Positions 35,448 to 44,573 of a stretch of DNA of 64,000 nucleotides are shown here, one piece after another. A model generated the notes under the pieces. That model saw nothing but the letters and a program-made list of their open reading frames with translations. It was not told the origin of the DNA and did not search any database. The stretch comes from JAHQVI01 sp963727575 (GTDB lineage: Bacteria; Pseudomonadota; Alphaproteobacteria; Rhizobiales; Rhodomicrobiaceae), in assembly GCA_963727575.1 (NCBI GenBank), contig CAVSIA010000032.1:88438-152437 (forward strand). Reading direction: 5' to 3'. The translations under genes and the position numbers were made by a program. Within the stretch, counting starts at the first letter, position 1, and each line of letters begins with the position of its first letter.

Positions 35448-37351
35448 TCATCGGGACGGCCGGTCACATCGATCACGGCAAGACAGCGCTGGTCAAGGCG
35501 CTGACGGGCGTCGATGCCGACCGGCTTGCCGAGGAAAAAAAGCGCGGCATCACCATCGACCTCGGCTATGCCTATGTTCCGTTGGCGGACGGAACTGTGG
35601 CCGGCTTCGTCGACGTTCCCGGCCATGAGCGCTTCGTTCACAACATGCTCGCCGGTGCGACGGGGATCGACCTCGTGCTGCTCGTCGTCGCGGCGGATGA
35701 CGGCGTCATGCCGCAAACCGTCGAGCATTTGCAGATCGTCGATCTGCTCGGCATCGAAACCGGCGTCGTCGCGCTGACCAAGGCGGACCTTGCCGACGAC
35801 GGCCTCCGCGCACGGCGCATCGCCGAGATTCAGATGCTGCTCGCTCCGACGAAGCTGGCGAACGCTCCCATCGTTCCGGTGTCGAGCCTGACCGGCGAAG
35901 GCGTCGACACGCTGCGCGACTTTCTGGCTTTGCACAGCAGCGAGCGCCGCGCTGCCGGCGGTTTCCCGCGCCTCGCCATCGACCGCGTGTTCACGCTCCA
36001 GGGCGCCGGGCTGGTGGTGACCGGAACGCTGTTTGCGGGCCGCGTCGGCGTTGGTGACCGGCTGATCGTTTCGCCGAGCGGCATCGAGGCGCGCGTCCGC
36101 AGCATTCACGCGCAGAATCGCGAGGCCGATCACGCCATCGCCGGCGACCGCTGCGCGCTCAACATCGCCGGCCCGCGCGTCAGCAAGGAGGCGATCGGCC
36201 GGGGGGACTGGGTGGTCGCGCCGCAGATCCATTCGCCGACCTCGGTCATGGACGTGCGTCTCAGCCTGCTTGCCAGCGAGAGGAAGCCGCTCAAGCACTG
36301 GACGCCCGTCCATATTCACCTCGCCGCGGCACACGGCACGGGCCGCGTCGCGCTGCTGGAGGACGACACGCTGCTGCCCGGCAGGAGCGCATTCGCCCAG
36401 ATCGTGCTCGACGCGCCCATCGGCGCCCTGGCTCACGACCGGATCATTCTCCGCGACCAGTCGGCCCAGGCGACCATCGGCGGCGGCTTCGTGGTCGACC
36501 CGTTCGCCTCGGTTCGCCACCGCCGCCGGGCGGACCGGCTGGTGCGGCTCGAAGCGCTCGCCCATGAGGCTGAGGACGCGGCCCGGCTGCTGATGGAACG
36601 CGAGCCCGGCTATGTCGAGCGGTTCCCCTTTGCCGTTACCTATAATCTGACGGCGGAGGAAGCGTCCGGGCTCTGGGAACGTCTCGGCACTTTCGTTGCC
36701 GGCCGGTTCGCCTTCAGCAAGGACCACTGGATCGCTGCGCGGCAGAACCTGATCGCGACGCTTGCCGCCCATCACGAGAAATCCCCCTATCACCCGGGAC
36801 TTCAGCCCGAGCGTTTGCGCAACGCCATGGACGCGCGCCTGTCCCGCGAGGCGTTCGGCGAGGTGCTTGCGGCCGAACGCGAGATCGGCGGCGTTGTGGT
36901 CGACGGGCCGTGGCTGCGCCTGCCGGGCCATAAGGTCAGCCTTAGCGCGGAGGATGAGGCGCTGTGGCACCGCGTCGACGCCGCGCTGCGCAGCGACCGC
37001 TTCCGTCCGCCCCGCGTCCGCGACATGGCTCAAGCCTTCGAGGTCGACGAGACCGAGCTGCGTAATCTCATGCGCCGGCTCGTGCGGCTCGGCCGCGTCG
37101 TGGAAGTCGCCCAGGATCATTATTTCCTGCGTGCCGCGGTAGCGGAGATGATCCAGATTACCGCCGATATCGCGGCAAGCGCCCCGAACGCCGAAGTCAC
37201 CGCCGCGGCGTTCCGCGACCGGATCGACAGCGGCCGGAAGGTGGCCATCCAAATTCTCGAATTTCTCGATCGCCAGGGCGTGACGATTCGCCGTGGAGAT
37301 CGCCGCCGCATCCGCCAGGATCGATTGACCTATTTCGGCGAGGTGGCATGA
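35444..37351 (+). CDS. selB: Selenocysteine-specific elongation factor SelB
   Basis: A 635-residue translation GTPase that delivers Sec-tRNA(Sec) to UGA codons marked by a SECIS. The G domain (1-170) has GHIDHGKTALV, GITIDLGYAYVP, DVPGHERF and TKADL. Beta-barrel domains follow (FTLQGAGLVVTGTLFAG), and the C-terminal 250 residues form the winged helices that bind the SECIS hairpin. It is followed eight bases later by the tRNA-Sec gene. All regions look intact. Confidence 0.97.
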   Translation: MIIGTAGHIDHGKTALVKALTGVDADRLAEEKKRGITIDLGYAYVPLADGTVAGFVDVPGHERFVHNMLAGATGIDLVLLVVAADDGVMPQTVEHLQIVDLLGIETGVVALTKADLADDGLRARRIAEIQMLLAPTKLANAPIVPVSSLTGEGVDTLRDFLALHSSERRAAGGFPRLAIDRVFTLQGAGLVVTGTLFAGRVGVGDRLIVSPSGIEARVRSIHAQNREADHAIAGDRCALNIAGPRVSKEAIGRGDWVVAPQIHSPTSVMDVRLSLLASERKPLKHWTPVHIHLAAAHGTGRVALLEDDTLLPGRSAFAQIVLDAPIGALAHDRIILRDQSAQATIGGGFVVDPFASVRHRRRADRLVRLEALAHEAEDAARLLMEREPGYVERFPFAVTYNLTAEEASGLWERLGTFVAGRFAFSKDHWIAARQNLIATLAAHHEKSPYHPGLQPERLRNAMDARLSREAFGEVLAAEREIGGVVVDGPWLRLPGHKVSLSAEDEALWHRVDAALRSDRFRPPRVRDMAQAFEVDETELRNLMRRLVRLGRVVEVAQDHYFLRAAVAEMIQITADIAASAPNAEVTAAAFRDRIDSGRKVAIQILEFLDRQGVTIRRGDRRRIRQDRLTYFGEVA

Positions 37352-37359
37352 TCCGTTCT

Positions 37360-37454
37360 GGAAGAGATACGTCCCCGGTGGTGCGGCTGGCCTTCAAAGC
37401 CAGTGGAGGCCGCTTCGAGCGGTCTTTCGTGGGTTCGACTCCCACTCTCTTCCG
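37360..37454 (+). tRNA. selC: tRNA-Sec, anticodon TCA
   Basis: A 95-base tRNA with an 8-base acceptor stem (GGAAGAGA at 37360-37367 with TCTCTTCC at 37446-37453), the longer stem expected of bacterial tRNA-Sec. The anticodon stem CTGGC/GCCAG encloses the loop CTTCAAA with TCA at 37394-37396. A long variable arm (GGAGGCCGC-TTCGA-GCGGTCTTT) and a TTCGA T-loop follow. CCA is encoded at 37455-37457. It reads UGA as selenocysteine in fdnG. Confidence 0.96.
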
Positions 37455-37468
37455 CCATCCCCATTTTC

Positions 37469-37506
37469 GCACGATTTTTCGGGAAAGCTGGCTTTCCCGA
37501 TCGTGC
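37469..37506 (+). terminator. Strong hairpin after tRNA-Sec
   Basis: GCACGA (37469-37474) and CGGGAAAG (37480-37487) pair with CTTTCCCG (37492-37499) and TCGTGC (37501-37506). The result is a two-part stem with a CTGG tip. It lacks a trailing T run, so it may act in 3' processing of the tRNA or as partial attenuation before the next genes. Confidence 0.5.
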
Positions 37507-37523
37507 TCTAGAGAGGTGAGACC

Positions 37524-37991
37524 ATGACGGCGGATTTCCTGGTCCGGCTGGAGCAAGAGGCCGCGGCGGCCAATGCCCGCGAAAAGGCGTATCGCCGCGA
37601 GGCCGCCGCCGAGATCGCCCGGCTGGAGGTCGAGCGCGCCTACGCCCATCGCCGCATGAATGCGATGAAGGACATGGCGCGGGCGGCGGAGGGCTGCGAG
37701 ACGGCGGAGGACGCCTGCAGGGCGCAGCTTACCTATGTGTTCAAGGATATTGGCTGGATCGGAACGAGCCTCGATGATCTGGACGAGGCCAAGAAGGAGG
37801 TGGCCGAGCGGCTGAAGCCGGTCGCCGAGGCGGTCCATGCCGCCGTCGCCGCTCCGGATGCGGCCGGGTCCGCCGCCGATCCCGAAGCGCTTTTCCGCGA
37901 ATTCGAGCAATGGTTTGAAGCGACTCGCGGCAAGCGCTTCCTGGAAGCCTATGAAACCTATGTCGATGATTTCATGTATCCGGATGCGTGA
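37524..37991 (+). CDS. Hypothetical protein downstream of selC
   Basis: A 155-residue, probably cytoplasmic protein starting at ATG 37524 after GAGAGGTGAGACC. The first 60 residues are charged and helical and look like a coiled coil (EQEAAAANAREKAYRREAAA). The C-terminal part has EFEQWFEATRGKRFLEAYET. I do not recognise a family. It overlaps the next gene by one base (TGATG), and the pair directly follows the selenocysteine genes on the same strand, suggesting a linked role. Confidence 0.75.
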   Translation: MTADFLVRLEQEAAAANAREKAYRREAAAEIARLEVERAYAHRRMNAMKDMARAAEGCETAEDACRAQLTYVFKDIGWIGTSLDDLDEAKKEVAERLKPVAEAVHAAVAAPDAAGSAADPEALFREFEQWFEATRGKRFLEAYETYVDDFMYPDA

Positions 37992-38368
37992 TGTCGGCAG
38001 ATTTCGATAAGTGGATCGTCGACGAGTTTGCGCGCGGGCCGTTTACCGCGCTGATCCTGGTGCTCGACATCGGGGAGGAGACCGTTGAGCCGGTCGCCTC
38101 GACCTATCTGCATGTGATCGGCGACGAGGTGGGCTGGGCCGACATGCGCAAAATGCTGAACGGCGCACCGCATAAATGGAACGCGGCGGCGTTCTTTGCC
38201 TCGCGCAATACTGGCGCCGGGCCTGTGCCCGATTCCCTGGCCAAGGTCCGGCTTCTCGACATTGAGGAGCGCGTCACGGCCGACCGGTTGGAGCTGAACA
38301 ACGGCGCTTTTTTCGACAAGCGCGGCCGGCGCATGGTCGTTGAAGAAATCGGCGGGCCTAAACATTAG
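37991..38368 (+). CDS. Hypothetical protein, partner of the preceding gene
   Basis: A 125-residue protein (MSADFDKWIVDEFARGPFTA at the start) with mixed strands and helices, no membrane segment and no family I recognise. Its start overlaps the stop of the preceding gene by one base, so the two are probably made together. It ends the long plus-strand run that begins with fdnG. A GTG at 37988 is an alternative start. Confidence 0.75.
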   Translation: MSADFDKWIVDEFARGPFTALILVLDIGEETVEPVASTYLHVIGDEVGWADMRKMLNGAPHKWNAAAFFASRNTGAGPVPDSLAKVRLLDIEERVTADRLELNNGAFFDKRGRRMVVEEIGGPKH

Positions 38369-38422
38369 ACCCGCCGCACTCACCCCCCGATAAAACTCTT
38401 CACTTTCGGCCGCACTCGGTCG

Positions 38423-39196
38423 CTAACCCATCTCGTTGAGCGCCTGAAGCGACTCCGGCAGGATCTGGCCGCCATCGACGACGATGGTCTGCCCGGTAAT
38501 GTAGCCGGCTTCCTCCGAAGCGAAGAACAGGGCGGCGTTACCGATATCGGCCACACTGCCCAGCCGCTTTTGCGGGATCGAAGCCTCCATGCTGGCAATA
38601 TACTCCGCACCCAGTCCGTCGAGGCCCTCGGTGCGGATATTGCCGGGCATTACGGCGTTCATGGTGATGTTCCAGGGCGCCAGCTCGATCGCCGCGGTGC
38701 GCATGAAGCCGAGCTGGCCGGCTTTCGAGGCGCCGTAATGCGACCAGCCGGGAAAGCCGGTGATCGGCCCGGTAATCGACGACGTCAGCACGATACGGCC
38801 CTTCTTCTTGGCCTTCATCGCGGGGAGAACGGCGGAGACGGACAGAAACGTCCCCTTCAGATTGGTGTTCATCACCTGGTCGAAATCGCTCGGCGTCATG
38901 TCGCCGAGCTTGGCGGCGGGAAAGATGCCGGCATTGGCGCAGAGCACGTCGACGCTGCCGTAGCGCTCCAGGGCGGTCGCGGCCATGGCGTTGCAATCGC
39001 TGGAGCTGGTGACGTTGGCGGCGAAACCGGATGCCTTGCCGCCGATCTCCGATGCGGCCTTTTCCGCCTCGGCGAGATTGCGGCTGACGACCAGCACGTT
39101 CAGCCCGGCATCGGCGAAACACTTCGCGATGCCCTTGCCGATGCCTTTGCTTGCGCCGGTGACGATGACCGTCTGCCCCTCAAGCGATTTGAACAT
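38423..39196 (-). CDS. Short-chain dehydrogenase/reductase (FabG-like)
   Basis: A 257-residue classical SDR with the cofactor motif GASKGIG, the NAG motif (LCANAGIF) and the catalytic Ser140, Tyr154 and Lys158 (SSITG and SHYGASKAG). C-terminal ITGQTIVVDGGQ is typical of FabG-like members that reduce 3-oxoacyl or other keto substrates. The start at 39196 has GGGAG upstream; the longer frame to 39337 runs through promoter sequence. It is divergent from the transporter operon at 39506 and may share its regulation. Confidence 0.9.
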   Translation of the reverse strand: MFKSLEGQTVIVTGASKGIGKGIAKCFADAGLNVLVVSRNLAEAEKAASEIGGKASGFAANVTSSSDCNAMAATALERYGSVDVLCANAGIFPAAKLGDMTPSDFDQVMNTNLKGTFLSVSAVLPAMKAKKKGRIVLTSSITGPITGFPGWSHYGASKAGQLGFMRTAAIELAPWNITMNAVMPGNIRTEGLDGLGAEYIASMEASIPQKRLGSVADIGNAALFFASEEAGYITGQTIVVDGGQILPESLQALNEMG

Positions 39197-39505
39197 CCAA
39201 GCCACTCCCTTCCCTGCTGGCGCGGACCGACCGCCGAGGGTCGCTCTTTTGGATTTCGACAGTGTGCGCCGCAACAAAAATGTTGTAAAGCCCATAAAAT
39301 AGTGCATACAATTCAACAAAGTCCAACATAATCCCACAATCGCTAAATATTGCGATCGGGATTGGAGAGGCTGTTGGTTCGAGAAAAACGAGACAAAACG
39401 AAATCTTGATGAAGTTCGGCAGGCGGGAAGACGCCGGCGCTCGTTGAGTGCCGTTTCTGTGTGGGCATTTTGACGATTGCACGAGAGTTGCGAGGGGATT
39501 TTGCG
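39197..39505. promoter_or_regulatory. Divergent promoter region between SDR and transporter genes
   Basis: An AT-richer 309-base region without genes. It contains CAACA-AAAA-TGTTG (39272-39285), a near-palindrome TCGCTAAATATTGCGA (39340-39355), and GTGCATACA (39302-39310), which is identical to the arm of the inverted repeat at 16784-16792. These are candidate operators for the DeoR regulator encoded downstream or for a GntR-type regulator. No promoter core is assigned. Confidence 0.45.
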
Positions 39506-40654
39506 ATGACACGTTATTCAAGACGAACGGTACTCAAGGGCATGGCCGGAACGGCCGCATTGGCCAGCGGTGCCCTGGGCGGGATGACGTCCGCCTACGC
39601 CGCGCGCGAGAAGGAGCTGAACATCCTGTGCTGGGAGGGCTACAACTCCGCACAGGTGCTCGATCCGTTCCGCAGCAGCAAGAGCGCGACGGTCAAGGCC
39701 GAGAGCCTGACCAACGACCCGACCATGATCAACCGCCTGCGCGCCGGCGAGATCAACGTCTGGGATCTGATCAACGTCAACAATCCCTGGGCGCGCAAGA
39801 TCATGCTGCCGGAGAAGCTGATCAAGCCGCTCCCGCTCGAAGAATTCGAGCCGTTCTTCGCCAAGATGATGCCGGCATTCAAGGCACCGTACAAATGGGC
39901 GATGAGCGATGACGGCAAGGAGCTGCTCGGCATGGTCCAGCGCTTCGGCCCGTACAGCTTCGTCGTCAATACCGACAAGGTCAGCCGCAAGACCGCCGAG
40001 GACGAAGGCTGGGACCTGTTCAACGAAGCCTCCAATGCCGGCAAATACGGCATTCTGGAATCCGACGACTGGAACGTCTTCAACATCTTCGTGCTTGCCG
40101 GCATCGACCCGTTCAAAACCCATGACGATGCCGAGATGACCAAGTTCGAGGAGACCGCGAAGCGGATCTTCAAGGGCGCCAAGCTGATCGGCGACATCGC
40201 GGCGATGAACCAGGCGCTGATCTCGGGCGAGATCGACTTCCATCTTACCGGCGGCACCTATTCGGTGTCCCCGGCCCGCGCCGACGGCAATCCGAACCTG
40301 CGCGGCATCACGCCGATGAAGGGACCGATGGAAGGCGGCAAGGGCGGCATCGCCTGGATCGAGGTGACCTCCGCCGTCAACAATCCGTCGCCGTCGCCGC
40401 TCGCGACCGAGTTCCTGAAATATGTGCAGGATCCGAAGGTCGCGCACACGGTGGCCTTCGCCGAAGGCACCTTCAACCCGGTCACCCAGATGGGCAATCC
40501 GGAGTGCTTCAAGCTGTTCACGAAGGAAGAGCTCGACGCGATCCAGTGGGACAGCCTGGAAGAAGAGATGGCTCGCTCCGTCGAATACGACATCGTGCCG
40601 GATTACGATAAGGCACTCGATGTCATGAATGCGGCCAAGCGTCTGCGCGGCTGA
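39506..40654 (+). CDS. Polyamine-type ABC transporter substrate-binding protein (PotD-like, Tat-exported)
   Basis: A 382-residue binding protein of the PotD/PotF group. The N-terminus MTRYSRRTVLKGMAGTAALA has a twin-arginine motif and ends SAYAAREKELN. The opening LNILCWEGYNSAQVLDPF is the family pattern. The start at 39506 follows GAGGGGATTTTGCG. It is the first gene of an operon encoding an ATPase, two permeases, a regulator and several enzymes. The ligand is probably a cationic amine or amino alcohol, judged by the enzymes downstream. Confidence 0.9.
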   Translation: MTRYSRRTVLKGMAGTAALASGALGGMTSAYAAREKELNILCWEGYNSAQVLDPFRSSKSATVKAESLTNDPTMINRLRAGEINVWDLINVNNPWARKIMLPEKLIKPLPLEEFEPFFAKMMPAFKAPYKWAMSDDGKELLGMVQRFGPYSFVVNTDKVSRKTAEDEGWDLFNEASNAGKYGILESDDWNVFNIFVLAGIDPFKTHDDAEMTKFEETAKRIFKGAKLIGDIAAMNQALISGEIDFHLTGGTYSVSPARADGNPNLRGITPMKGPMEGGKGGIAWIEVTSAVNNPSPSPLATEFLKYVQDPKVAHTVAFAEGTFNPVTQMGNPECFKLFTKEELDAIQWDSLEEEMARSVEYDIVPDYDKALDVMNAAKRLRG

Positions 40655-40723
40655 TTGCGTTCAATACGCTGACGAGATTTGCGCGGCGCCATGCGCGCCG
40701 TGCAATGCAGCCTGGGAGAAGTC

Positions 40724-41812
40724 ATGTTGGCACGCGATGCAGGCCCCATTCCGATTCTTCAGCTTGTCGGCATCCGCAAGACCTTCGGGTCGTTCGTTGC
40801 CGTGGACAAAATCGATCTCGACGTGGTCGAGGGCGAGTTTCTGACCATTGTCGGGCCGTCCGGTTCCGGCAAGACGACGCTGCTGCGCATGCTTGCGGGA
40901 ATGGAGGAGCCGACCGAAGGCAACATCACGTTGCGGGGTGAGCGGATCAATGACATGCCGTCGAACCAGCGCCCCACCTGCATGGTTTTCCAGTCTCTCG
41001 CCTTGTTTCCCCATAAGACGGTAGGCGAGAATATCGCCTTTCCGCTTAAGGTGCGCGGTGTCGATGCCCAGAAACGTCGACGCCGCGCACTTGAACTCAT
41101 GGCGCTCGTCCGCCTGCCGGAAGACTATCACGACAAGAATGTCATGAAATGCTCCGGCGGCGAGCGTCAGCGCGTTGCGCTGGCCCGTGCGCTCGCCTAC
41201 GACCCGGAAGTGCTGTTTTTCGACGAGCCGCTTTCGGCGATCGACTACAAGCTGAAAAAGGCGCTGGAGAAGGAGCTGAAGGACCTCCACAAGGAGACCG
41301 GCAAGACCTTCATCTACATTACGCACAGCCTCGAAGAGGCGATGGTGATGTCCGACCGCATCGGCATCATGCGGGCGGGCAAGCTCGTCCAGATCGGCAC
41401 GCCCGAGGAGATCTACAACAAGCCGCGCGACCGGTTCGTGTCCGAGTTCGTCGGCGAGGTGAACGTCATTTCCGTGGCGCGCGCCGATGGCGATGTCTGG
41501 CAGGGCATCGACGTCCCGGGCAGCTTCAAATTGCTGCCGCCGAAGAGCAGCGCGGGCAATTCGGCCTCGGCATTCATCGTCGTCAGGCCCGAGTTCCTGC
41601 GCTTCCTGGCCCCCGGCGAGAGCGCCGACAACCAGCTCGAAGGGGTGGTCTACAACGAATATTCGCTCGGCTCGCGCATCCAGTATCAGGTCCGGGTCGG
41701 CGAGAAGGTCATGCTTGCCGAACTGTCGCGTTCGCAGGCGCTGCCGGCCAGCGCGGACCGCAAGGTCACGGTTGGTTGGGACGCGGCCGATGCGATCACG
41801 GTCACAGGCTGA
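40724..41812 (+). CDS. Polyamine-type ABC transporter ATPase (PotA-like)
   Basis: A 362-residue ATPase with Walker A GPSGSGKTTLL, signature CSGGERQRVALARAL and Walker B VLFFDEPLSAID. A C-terminal TOBE-type regulatory domain begins at about residue 245 (EFVGEVNVISVARADGDVW). The start at 40724 is favoured by GGGAG ten bases upstream. It energises the permeases encoded next. Confidence 0.93.
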   Translation: MLARDAGPIPILQLVGIRKTFGSFVAVDKIDLDVVEGEFLTIVGPSGSGKTTLLRMLAGMEEPTEGNITLRGERINDMPSNQRPTCMVFQSLALFPHKTVGENIAFPLKVRGVDAQKRRRRALELMALVRLPEDYHDKNVMKCSGGERQRVALARALAYDPEVLFFDEPLSAIDYKLKKALEKELKDLHKETGKTFIYITHSLEEAMVMSDRIGIMRAGKLVQIGTPEEIYNKPRDRFVSEFVGEVNVISVARADGDVWQGIDVPGSFKLLPPKSSAGNSASAFIVVRPEFLRFLAPGESADNQLEGVVYNEYSLGSRIQYQVRVGEKVMLAELSRSQALPASADRKVTVGWDAADAITVTG

Positions 41813-41818
41813 GGACGA

Positions 41819-42733
41819 ATGACCGATCTCGCCGCCACTGCCGCCGAAACCGAAGACGCAGCCGCCGCCCGCACCCTGCGTCAGTCCCTGCATTTGTCTC
41901 TCGGCGCGCGCTGCGCGGTACCGGCCGCCATTCTGCTGATCGTCGGGTTTGCCGCCCCGCTCCTGGCAATCCTCGGCTTCGCCTTTGCCACGCCGCGCAG
42001 CTTCGACATCTTCGGCTCGTTCACGCTGGAGAATTTCGAGACGGTGTTCGATCCGACCAATACCGTCTGGCTGTCGTTCCTGTGGTCCTGCGGCCTGGCG
42101 CTGGGGACCGTGGCGGTTCTCGCCGTGGTCGCCTATCCGATCGCCTACGGCCTCAATGCGGTGTTCGGCCGCTGGTCGTTCCTTATCAGCATCTTTTTCG
42201 TCTTTCCACTGTTCATCTCCGAGAACGTCCGCCTCTATGGCTGGGTGCTGTTCTTCATCAAGAACGGCGTCCTTGACGGCACGCTGAAGATGATCGGCCT
42301 GTCGGCGCCCGAAGTGCTCTACACGACCGGCGCGACCTTGTTCGGCATGGTCTACACATATCTGCCCTTCATGCTGTTCCCGATGACGCTCGGCCTTGCC
42401 ATGGTGCCGCGCGATCTCGTCGATGCGGCACGCGACCTCGGCGCCAGCCGCATCCAGATCTGGCGCGAGATCGAGGTGCCGCTGGCGATGCCGGGCATCC
42501 TGATCGGCATGCTCTTAACCTTCGTCCTCGCTATCGGCGCGACGGCGGAGGCCAAGATCCTCGGCGGCCAGTCGATCATCGTCATCTCGCATGACATCGA
42601 GATCGCCTTCACCTATTCGCAGAATTGGCCGCTCGGCTCGGCGCTCGCGGTGGTCGTGACGATCTTCATCGGCGCGCTGACCCTGGCGCTGCTCGCCCGC
42701 CTCGACCTCGACCGGATCCTGGGGAGGCGCTGA
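41819..42733 (+). CDS. Polyamine-type ABC transporter permease (PotB-like)
   Basis: A 304-residue permease with six predicted membrane segments and the coupling segment VDAARDLGASRIQIWREIEVP, as in PotB/PotH. It lies six bases after the ATPase gene and three before the second permease gene. Residues 1-35 are a charged cytoplasmic extension. Confidence 0.92.
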   Translation: MTDLAATAAETEDAAAARTLRQSLHLSLGARCAVPAAILLIVGFAAPLLAILGFAFATPRSFDIFGSFTLENFETVFDPTNTVWLSFLWSCGLALGTVAVLAVVAYPIAYGLNAVFGRWSFLISIFFVFPLFISENVRLYGWVLFFIKNGVLDGTLKMIGLSAPEVLYTTGATLFGMVYTYLPFMLFPMTLGLAMVPRDLVDAARDLGASRIQIWREIEVPLAMPGILIGMLLTFVLAIGATAEAKILGGQSIIVISHDIEIAFTYSQNWPLGSALAVVVTIFIGALTLALLARLDLDRILGRR

Positions 42734-42736
42734 GCC

Positions 42737-43537
42737 ATGGGACAGGCACGCATCCGCGCCACCACGATGATCTGGAGCTGGACGCTGTTCGTCATCGTCG
42801 TGATCTATCTGCCGATCGTCTGCGGCGCACTTGCCGGGTTTTCCAAGAGCCGCTATTTCGCCTTTCCGATCCGCGCCTATTCGACCGACTGGTGGGCCAA
42901 GACACTCGACTCCATCGAGATCGGCATGATCGTGCGCACCTCGATCGCGGTTGCCTCGCTCGTCACCATCGGCGCGGTGCTGATCGCCTTTTTCGGTGCG
43001 CTGGCCTTCGCGCGCTACGAATGGAAGGGCCGCCGTATCTATCAGAAGATCATCCTCCTGCCGATCTTCTTCCCGCAGCCTGTGCTCGGCCTTGCGCTGC
43101 TGCTCTGGTTCAACGCCGCCGGCATTCAGACGAGCTGGATGACCGCGGTGTTCGCCGAGCTCGTCTGGGTCGTGCCGGTGGTGACGCTGGTCATGGCGAT
43201 CCAGGTTTACGGCTTCGACCCGGCGCTCGAGGAAGCCGCCTTCGACCTCGGCGCGAGCCGCTGGCAAGTGATGCGCGAGATCACGCTGCCGCTGCTCTGG
43301 CCGGGGATCTGGTCGGGCATGCTGTTCGCCTTCCTCCTGTCATGGAGCAATTTCCCGCTCTCGCTGTATACGACCGGGGCCGACAGCACGATTCCCGAAT
43401 GGCTCTACGCCAAGATGGTCGCCGGCTATACGCCGATGGTGCCTGCACTCGGTACCATGGCGACGCTCGGCGCGGCCGCGGTTCTGCTCGGTGGCGGGCT
43501 GATCGGCTCCATCATCAAGCGGAGGCGAACCGCATGA
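42737..43537 (+). CDS. Polyamine-type ABC transporter permease (PotC-like)
   Basis: A 266-residue permease with six predicted membrane segments and the coupling segment EEAAFDLGASRWQVMREITLP. It pairs with the PotB-like protein. Its stop is followed after 49 bases by the DeoR regulator gene on the same strand. Confidence 0.92.
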   Translation: MGQARIRATTMIWSWTLFVIVVIYLPIVCGALAGFSKSRYFAFPIRAYSTDWWAKTLDSIEIGMIVRTSIAVASLVTIGAVLIAFFGALAFARYEWKGRRIYQKIILLPIFFPQPVLGLALLLWFNAAGIQTSWMTAVFAELVWVVPVVTLVMAIQVYGFDPALEEAAFDLGASRWQVMREITLPLLWPGIWSGMLFAFLLSWSNFPLSLYTTGADSTIPEWLYAKMVAGYTPMVPALGTMATLGAAAVLLGGGLIGSIIKRRRTA

Positions 43538-43586
43538 GACCGATGTCACCGGCATCGCCGACGGCGGGAACGCGGGGAGGCGCGCG

Positions 43587-44429
43587 ATGATCGCCATGCG
43601 CGAGACCTCTGCCGAAGGGCGAAACGCGATGACAGGCGAGCGCAAGACGCGGCTCGGCAAGAAGGAGCGCCACGAGCGCATCATGGCCGAGATGATGGCG
43701 ACCTCGCGCCTGCGCGTGGGCGATCTTGCCGCCGATCTTCAGGTGTCGACCGAAACCATCCGGCGCGACCTCTACGAGCTGGAGGAGCGCGGCCTTATCG
43801 ACCGCACTTATGGCGGTGCCGTTCGGCCCTTCGGCACCGAGCCATCGCTGTCGGAGCGCCACCGGCTCATGGTGCCTGAACGCGAGGCCATCGCCGCTGC
43901 GGTGGTGAAGTTCGTCAAGCCCAACGAAGTCATCGCCATCGGCGCGGGCGCGACGACCACTCATGTCGCGCGGCGCATGGCCGCCGAATGCCGCGACCTG
44001 ACGGTGATCGCCCATTCCTTCAGCGTCGCCGTTGCGCTGGCGGCCAATCCGACGCTGAGCGTGATCATGTGCCCCGGCCGCTATAATGGCCGCGAGGGCA
44101 TGATGGCCGGGGCGGAGACTATCGAGTTTCTGCAAAGCTACAACGTCAACCGCACGATCCTGAGCATTACCGGCATCACTGCCGAGGGGCTGGCCGACGC
44201 GGAGGCGGACGCGGCTTCGGTTTACAAGGCAATGGTCAACCGCGCCTCGGAGACGATCGTCGTCGCCGACCACGCAAAGCTCGAGGTGCAGGCGCTGGCG
44301 ATCTGGGCGCGGGCGCATGAGATCCAGCGCTTCGTCACCGACAGGGAGCCGGGCGGCACGATCGGGCGGGCGCTTCAGCGTGCGCGCGTCGAGGTCACGG
44401 TGGCGGCGCCGCGGACGGCTACGGTATGA
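43587..44429 (+). CDS. DeoR family transcriptional regulator
   Basis: A 280-residue regulator. The N-terminal HTH (about 30-75) contains LRVGDLAADLQVSTETIRRD, the DeoR signature, followed by GLIDRTYGGAV. The C-terminal DeoRC sensor domain has VIAIGAGATTTHVARRM. The family usually binds phosphorylated sugars or similar phosphate esters. That would fit the kinase encoded downstream, whose product could be the inducer. The start at 43587 has a GGGGAGG site. It probably represses this operon. Confidence 0.9.
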   Translation: MIAMRETSAEGRNAMTGERKTRLGKKERHERIMAEMMATSRLRVGDLAADLQVSTETIRRDLYELEERGLIDRTYGGAVRPFGTEPSLSERHRLMVPEREAIAAAVVKFVKPNEVIAIGAGATTTHVARRMAAECRDLTVIAHSFSVAVALAANPTLSVIMCPGRYNGREGMMAGAETIEFLQSYNVNRTILSITGITAEGLADAEADAASVYKAMVNRASETIVVADHAKLEVQALAIWARAHEIQRFVTDREPGGTIGRALQRARVEVTVAAPRTATV

Positions 44430-44446
44430 GCGGATATGGTCCCCGG

Positions 44447-44550
44447 TCGCCCCGGACGAAACGACGTGAAGATCCGGGGCCGATTGACCTAACTTGAGGG
44501 CGTAAAGTTGCCGATAGGCAACTGGGCGCCGGATCAAGTCCGTCGCGACG
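44447..44550. repeat. Intergenic palindromic repeat, CCCCGGA/TCCGGGG family
   Basis: GTCGCCCCGGACGAA at 44447 faces GATCCGGGGCC near 44470. A second, diverged half (GGCGCCGGATCAAGTCCGTCGCGAC) ends at about 44550. The arrangement matches 12858-12950 and the half-copy at 48690-48726. Confidence 0.65.
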
Positions 44551-44573
44551 AAGAAGCTGGAGCGTGAGGCAGC

